From: Aphelocoma coerulescens
Taxonomy: Eukaryota > Chordata > Aves > Passeriformes > Corvidae
Length of the DNA stretch: 64,000 bases
NCBI RefSeq assembly: GCF_041296385.1
Contig: NC_091017.1
Coordinates: forward strand, 54,124,214 to 54,188,213
Direction of reading: 5' to 3'
Shown: in pieces, positions 58,224 through 64,000 of the stretch
How positions within the stretch are numbered: the stretch's first letter is position 1
Layout: each line of letters begins with the position of its first letter
Notes under the pieces: model-generated
What the model saw: the letters and a program-made list of their open reading frames with translations, nothing else
Told to the model about the DNA's origin: nothing
Database searches by the model: none
Made by a program: the position numbers and the translations under genes

Positions 58224-61200
58224 CTCTCTCTATTGGCACTTCAAGGAAAACATTCTTCAAAAGAAAAAGTCTTCAAGAAGAGTGTTGAATTTGTCCTGTT
58301 TTCCTATACAAATGTGGATTTTTTTTTTCATTAAGCCATGTCTCAAAATATTCATTATTTTTTACCTTATTTTAAAGATTTGTGTTGATAATTATGTGTT
58401 ACACTGACCTCTGTAATGAACCAATAAGACTCAGACTGTTGGTTCTGCTGCTGCTGTGAGCTTGCCACTGTGACAAATAGTGAGACTATCTTGCTGCTTT
58501 TTTAGCTCTGCTACCAAAGTTAAAGGAATGTTCCTTGAGGCAAGAGTTAGAAGCGCTCTTTTAACTCAGTCCTGTATTCACCTGAGAGTTATCCTTTCCG
58601 GATTTTCCTTGAGTTTGGGTTATTTATGGCTTTGTTTTTCTTTCTTCTGTGCCCCCTTTTGCTTTATCCATTATTTTTTCCTGTTTCCCTTACAATTTTT
58701 AAGAAGTGCTGTGATGATACATCAAGAACTTGCAGAGATTCCATTCTCTTCTCCCAAAATGCAACCCAACCTGTTGGTCAAATAATCAAGTAAATCAGAT
58801 AATTCTCCTTCCTTCTGAGAACTCATAAAGGCTCATGTTAGGTTACTAATTAAAGATCAGGCAGAGAACTATTTCTCTCCTTTCTAGTAGGTTCAGAACA
58901 GTTTCTGTACAAAGCAGGTTTTCTACCTAAACTTTTTATTTATAGAGACTTTTATTAATTTTCAGTCCAGTGTTATTTTCTGAAAGCTGAGTAACTGAGC
59001 AGGGCTTTTTATTCTCTGCAGGTTCTGAAGTAATGTGCATTTTTGGACACAGACCCTTTTAGTCTGGGCAGATGGAACCATTGCTTCAGATGTTTATGTT
59101 TATAAATAAAGCTGAAAAAAGAAACAATAATACCCTTTTGGAACAGGGCTTATTAGCATTTTGATGGCTCCTTTATCCTGGGAATAGCCTTTTGCTTTTG
59201 GCTTCTTTCTCTTCTCCATTCTGAATCTGTCATCTTTCGCCAGCAATTAGAATTTATACTAAGCAATCAAGTTTAGGTTGTCAAGGCAAAAAAAGATAGT
59301 AAAAATTAATTATACCATGTTCTCCCTGTGGATAAGAATAGCATATATATTTGCTTTATAAATCATGTTTTTAATATGTAAATTACCAGGAACATCAGAT
59401 TGTGAAAAGTGCATTAAAAGCTCTGAAATGTCAGTTTTTCTAAAGCCATAAGGAATTTTCTATAGGAATAAAACTAAGAGGGGAAGGGGGACAAAATCCA
59501 TTTGGCTTTGTGAAATAAAAACTAATAGCAAAAATTTATGACAGCAGTTAGACTTGCAAATGAGTGAGGCAGCATTCACCAAGCCACAACCATGACAGGA
59601 CTCCAACCAAGTAAATAATAAATATTCTCAGATTCCTGATTACAAGTATGTGATATAAGCAATAGAAAATCTATGGCATTAATGGAGTTGATGCAATAAT
59701 AATTCTAATAATATTTCTTTTATTATGTAAATTAATCAAGATAATGTGAAACTATTCAATCTTATTCAGTATCTTTAGTACTAGTGGCCAATGTAATATA
59801 TTTTTGCCTCTCATTATTCTATTTTATTCAGTACAGTAAAAAATATTTTAAGGGACAACTATAGACTTCCATGTGTTTCTTTAGCAAAGGAAATATACTT
59901 GTAACAGTTCAACATAGCTTAGCAGGTGTTAGAGGCAGAATAAGTAGGGCAAATTAAAGTATTTTCAAACAAAAGTCAGGAAATCCAAAATCACCTCACA
60001 TTTAGAAAAGGCACAATCCTAGAAGGAAGTAAAACTCAAACTTTCATTGTTGTAGTTTTTAAGGTTCCAAAGGCAGCTACTCTGACACAGTGGATGGAAA
60101 GCCTCTGAATTTTCCATTGCAGTATACTGCATCTGATTTCAAATAACAGATGGCACTTTGCTGAAAACTGAAATAGCTAAAGCAGTGAAAAAGCAGCATA
60201 ATTCACATCACTTTGAAGCCCTACTCTCACACCTTGTTTCTGAATTTACTGGTTCCTCAGACCCTCAGGTCTGGTGAACAGAGTAAAATAGATTACCACA
60301 AAATACTAAGAAAACAAATAAATATATTCTAGAAACTGAAACTCTGTTTTTTCTAATCTTAGTGCTACTATCTATCTCTGCTACCACTCTAGGCAAGCAG
60401 GTTTGTCTTAGAGTTTTGCGGAGCAGGGGAAGCCAAGAAAGATGGTGAAATACTGATTTTTACTAGCTTACTTGTTCTTTCTAATGAAGATTTTGATTGA
60501 CTTGGTTCAATGCTTCAAAGCTGTGCTGTATCACACGGCATGTTTTTCTCTTAACAGAAGACAGTGGTTATGCTCAAACTTTTATTTTTCTTTCTTCTGT
60601 TAATTAACACAGCATTATTTTTCTTTTCCACATCTCTCATAGCCACTATCACTTTGCTAAGTGATAAACATTTTGCTGAAACAGTTTAGCAGTTGGGTCC
60701 CTAAGATATACAGAAATATGACTGAAAAGAAATTAAAACCTTGAGAAACATCCAGAGAGAATTAGTCATGGAGCGTTATCTAACATTTACAACCAATCTT
60801 GATGGCATATTTGGTTATCTGATTTCAATATTTCCACACAAAAGAAATATATTTTTTTTTAAGTGTACTATTTTATGCCAGGGTCTAAAAATATTTTTGT
60901 CTAGAAATTCTTACAACTCTAAGCTGATCCTTTTGACTTGGACAGCGTGCATAGGGTCTGGACAGACACACATCATGTGAAACATATATCTGCGTCACTG
61001 TCTTCTGTCCAGTTCTCAGGCTCTCTGTCACTGTCTGCAGCAAACAGCCTGACACAGAGAACTTACACAGCTCTAAAGTGCAGTCTTTATCTCCTGAGGA
61101 AAAACATAAGCAACAGACACTGATTTACCAAAAACCTGAATATTGATCTAATATCGATATCCAACTGAGACGGACAAAAACTCTCTAACAGTTTAGAGTT

Positions 61201-61409
61201 AGAAAGTGCATGTTTTATTTGGCACCAGGCACTGCGTGGGACAGCTCCCTAAGATGCAGGGCCTGATACAAACAAACACGATACCTTTTATTTCCAAATA
61301 TTATGAATATCCAAAATACAAAATGCATATTCATAGTGTTGACACCTCCCATTCTCCGCTTCGTATAGAAATGAGCTTACATGTCATTAAGCATGCATAG
61401 TGTGAGTCC

Positions 61410-61447
61410 TGAATTGAGTCGGTGGTCTTGAATTGGGTCAGTGGTCC
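61410..61447 (-). repeat. 19-bp tandem duplication in LTR U3
   Basis: tgaattgagtcggtggtct (61410-61428) and tgaattgggtcagtggtcc (61429-61447) are adjacent copies differing at three positions. Confidence 0.85.
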
Positions 61448-61670
61448 CAAAAAAAGATGAAGTAACTCATCTTCCTCATTTTGACCTTTTTGCCTTTCTG
61501 AGTTTTAACAATCCTAATTACTTTAGTGACCTTTAAGTTTCTTCTTGCGTGACTTTTGGATGGGCTCCCACAAAGGGAGGAAATTGGTAATTGTCTTTAT
61601 TCTATACACCAACTTATCAATGTTTCTGCTCATTATTCTAAGCACAGCTGAACAAACATGCAAATGACAG

Positions 61671-61761
61671 ATCATCAGTTATTTGGTAATCAGTTACTAA
61701 CATTTAAAATTCTATATCATCAGTTATTTTGTAATCAGTTACTTAGCATCTAAAACTCTAT
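61671..61761 (-). repeat. 45-bp tandem duplication in LTR U3
   Basis: A unit starting atcatcagttatttggtaat (61671-61715) is followed by a second starting atcatcagttattttgtaat (61716-61761). They share about 85-90% of positions with one single-base gap. Inside each unit 'cagttatt' and 'aatcagtta' form a smaller inner repetition. Duplicated U3 segments often act as enhancers in retroviral LTRs. Confidence 0.85.
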
Positions 61762-61878
61762 TTCAGGTCCTGCTCTCCTAACTATTTTTGATTAACCCTT
61801 ACTGGGCCTAAACTTACTATTGAAGTCCCAAGTCTATGACTAAAATCTTTATGTTTCCTCTAAATCTATATTTCAACA

Positions 61879-64000
61879 CTATGAGAAACGTATATGAACT
61901 ATGGAAATTCATTCAAAATTTCCAAAAAACAACATTCAGGAAACAAGTTCCATGCATTGGAAAGGAGGAGAGAAGACAGAAGATAGTGAGCAGCTGAAAT
62001 GAGTAACTGCTGGAAGGGTGGATTCTGGCAGTCGGTGTGGGAGCCCCAACGGGGCAAAAAAAGCAAAGAGCCAGAAGACACAAAAGCTCTTCCTTGCTAT
62101 GCAGAATCACATTAATCTGCGGTGTTAGTTTCCAAATGACTAGCCCGTGTTTGGAGAATGAAGGTATATGACTATCAGGTGAATGATGCTCTGTGATTAG
62201 TGCAGCATGTAATAAATGCAACCACACAGAGATAAGCCATGGGCTCTCGTTCATGGGATACAGTCCCAATACACACCCAAACACTTTCAGATGCACAAAA
62301 CATCTCTAAGGATCAGTAAAGCTGACATGTTGTACCATGTCTAAATTATTTATTAATGGCAAAATGAAAAGCCAAAGAAGCAACAGAAGCGCTGGATATA
62401 TTCTAAAAATTTAATTAGATAATATAAAGAATAGATACTAAGCCACCCAAGAAACTAATTCTTCTCCAGTTCCCATACCTTATTTTCATTAATTAAAGAG
62501 CTTAACTGTTTATACACATTCTCTGTTTGTTATTTCATTTCAATACATGCTTCTAACCAAGAAGTTTCGTGTGTATTGCAGTCTGACTACACACACAAAA
62601 AGGGTAGGATGCAAAATGAGTTCTACCCTCTATCTCTGTCATCTTCTGGACTGCATTTTACCCTTGTGTATTTAGTATGCTAGCCGATATTATGAAACAT
62701 TCTGTTTGTGTGGGGTATTTTGGGCTTGGGTGGTTGGTTTTTTTTGTTTTTCCCCAAAAGAGAAGCAGCACTGCTCTGCATTTATAGTTGTGTTTTAAAA
62801 TGATGAATGGAATACTGTCATTTTGCCTTTAAAAGGTAGGATTGTGAAAAAACAGCTGCTTATATGAAGGCTGAATTGCAGACCAGGTACAAGGGTTGCT
62901 GTCTGCACAATTGTCCCCTGGGAAGTGCTGCAATGCCTATGGGTAGTTGAGCACAGGACTTGTTCCTATCCAGGCAGTTCACATCCAGGAACTCGTGTTC
63001 CAGCCATGTCCTCTGGACAGAAAGCTTGAAAGTCCCATTGCCTCTAACTCTAAGCTCTGATTTATTACAACTGCTGGCATTAGATCCCAATTCTTCCACC
63101 CTTTGCCTGGCTCTGTGCTATTCTTTGATTCTAGGGACTGTCTCCTCTAGCGTGTTCCTACAGTCCAGCATTTTCTGAATTGCTGAAAGGGGTCATTGAT
63201 GTCTTGTTCTGCCAAAAACCTTGATGGTGCTAAGAGGTGCAATTCACTTGCGAAATTATTTCCTAGTCAGTTGAATCCAGCCAAATGGAAAACTAATGAG
63301 ACCACTGCCTTGGTGGATCTCCTACACAAAGTTATCCCATTATCACTGAGAGAAGAAAAAAGCATTGAAAGTCACCACTGAAATATCCATTACCATGGTC
63401 TTTGTCCACAGGGTAGGACTTAGGAATGTAAATACTTTGCTGAATTTGGGACAGTTTTGAACTATTAAAAGAACGGCAGTAAAATCAGGATTCATTATTT
63501 TTTAGACCAGGCACTCTGGTTTTGTCCAACATCACGTAACAAAATCTGTGGAAAATGTATTTGTTCTTTTTGCAGGATGTACAACTGAGTTCCACATCCA
63601 AACAGAACTGATTTAGGCGGTAAATTGTGAAATTTATCATCCTGTTTTCACAAAGAACAATTTATGCATTTTCCACTTTTATCTCAGGGAATATTAAAGC
63701 TCTTGAAAGAGCCATGGCTTTATTCACAGTCTTTTGAAGATGTAGGAAAGCTTAGTGTAAAAGTGTCTCAAAGGAATATGTTTTAAAGTAGCAGGTGTTC
63801 TGAGTACTAAACTTATTATGTGATTTCTACTTGAATTAGACTGCAACATGGTGAGGAGCAGTGATACAGGTGTTTCCTGTTAAATTGAAGTGTGCTGAGA
63901 AATTTAAGGAGTTGAGCCTTGCTAAATTCAGACTGAAATCAGAATTAGACTGGATGCCTTTTTATTTTTAAAGCTTTACTGTATGTTGGATGGTTACTTA
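61879..64000. other. Unique AT-rich DNA to window end
   Basis: No gene or named repeat recognised. A G/T-rich patch near 62708-62755 is low complexity. Frames on both strands, including 127 codons on minus at 61913-62296, show no domain features and partly overlap the LTR flank. Confidence 0.5.

Larger units (their letters stand above)
57266..61143. other. Unique AT-rich DNA with one long hairpin
   Basis: No gene recognised. It includes the hairpin at 57987-58048 and a short TAAA microsatellite at 58199-58223, both listed. The rest is unique AT-rich sequence. Confidence 0.55.
61144..61878 (-). mobile_element. Solitary retroviral-type LTR (probable avian ERV)
   Basis: Read on the minus strand, 735 bases start TGTTGAAATATAG (61878) and end near GATATTAGATCA (61144). 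The order fits an LTR: a U3 with two internal direct duplications (61671-61761 and 61410-61447), a TATA-like AAATAAAAGG (61293-61284), and a polyadenylation signal AATAAA (61219-61214) about 65 bases further on. It is followed by a short U5 with 'gagagtttttgtccgtctca'. No gag, pol or env frame lies on either side and no second LTR is in the window, so it is a solo LTR. I see no convincing 4-6 bp target duplication at these ends, so the exact borders are uncertain. It resembles LTRs I associate with songbird ERVs, but I cannot name the family. Confidence 0.6.

Noticed and set aside
1..64000. CRISPR array, operon, plasmid or phage features
   Set aside because: No regularly spaced repeats with unique spacers, no long dense coding frames and no ribosome-binding patterns; sequence is vertebrate in character.

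Overview
The window looks like a gene-free stretch of a bird nuclear genome. The evidence is repeat content: at least ten pieces of chicken-repeat-1 (CR1) LINE retrotransposons, most of them 5'-truncated copies of the classic avian type with a conserved 3' end and a short tandem tail, plus avian-style endogenous-retrovirus LTRs. The sequence is AT-rich with very few CpGs. Nearly every open frame is under about 110 codons; none of the frames outside repeats shows a recognisable domain, and the frames that do make sense are decayed CR1 reverse-transcriptase or endonuclease pieces. I found no protein-coding exon of a host gene, no tRNA, rRNA or snRNA, and no sign of a bacterial or viral genome. 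The species cannot be named from this.

Layout. 1-9.8 kb: mostly unique AT-rich DNA with one short CR1 3' end (about 2.14 kb) and a possible old LTR promoter near 4.44 kb. 9.8-17.1 kb: CR1 cluster (two minus copies back to back at 9.80-11.07 kb, a plus 3' end at 15.57 kb, a minus copy at 16.56 kb). 17.1-27.2 kb: unique DNA with a 42-base A run at 24.43 kb and a three-unit telomere-like tract at 22.02 kb. 27.2-28.2 kb: the longest 3'-complete CR1, with decayed reverse transcriptase and a private internal duplication. 28-39.7 kb: unique DNA, a very old CR1 of archosaur/turtle type at 32.7 kb and a CR1 with an internal deletion at 34.8 kb. 39.76-40.35 kb: a degenerate tandem array of about 170 bp period. 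44.1-44.95 kb: a GC-richer block with an ERVL-like LTR relic. 46.8-50 kb: two perfect-stem inverted repeats, a CpG-bearing patch and a full-consensus CTCF motif. 54-57.3 kb: a plus CR1 3' end and, in the opposite direction, an internal CR1 piece that carries endonuclease and linker but no 3' end. 58.0 kb: a long hairpin with a perfect 15-bp stem. 61.14-61.88 kb: a solitary LTR on the minus strand with two internal direct duplications. 61.9-64 kb: unique DNA.

There are no host genes to link into a pathway. What deserves attention is sequence structure: the 170-bp array, three snap-back hairpins, the CTCF site, the 3'-less CR1 and the age range of the CR1 copies. I do not see a new biological system, and I assign elements from remembered family consensus sequences rather than from a search, so edges are approximate.
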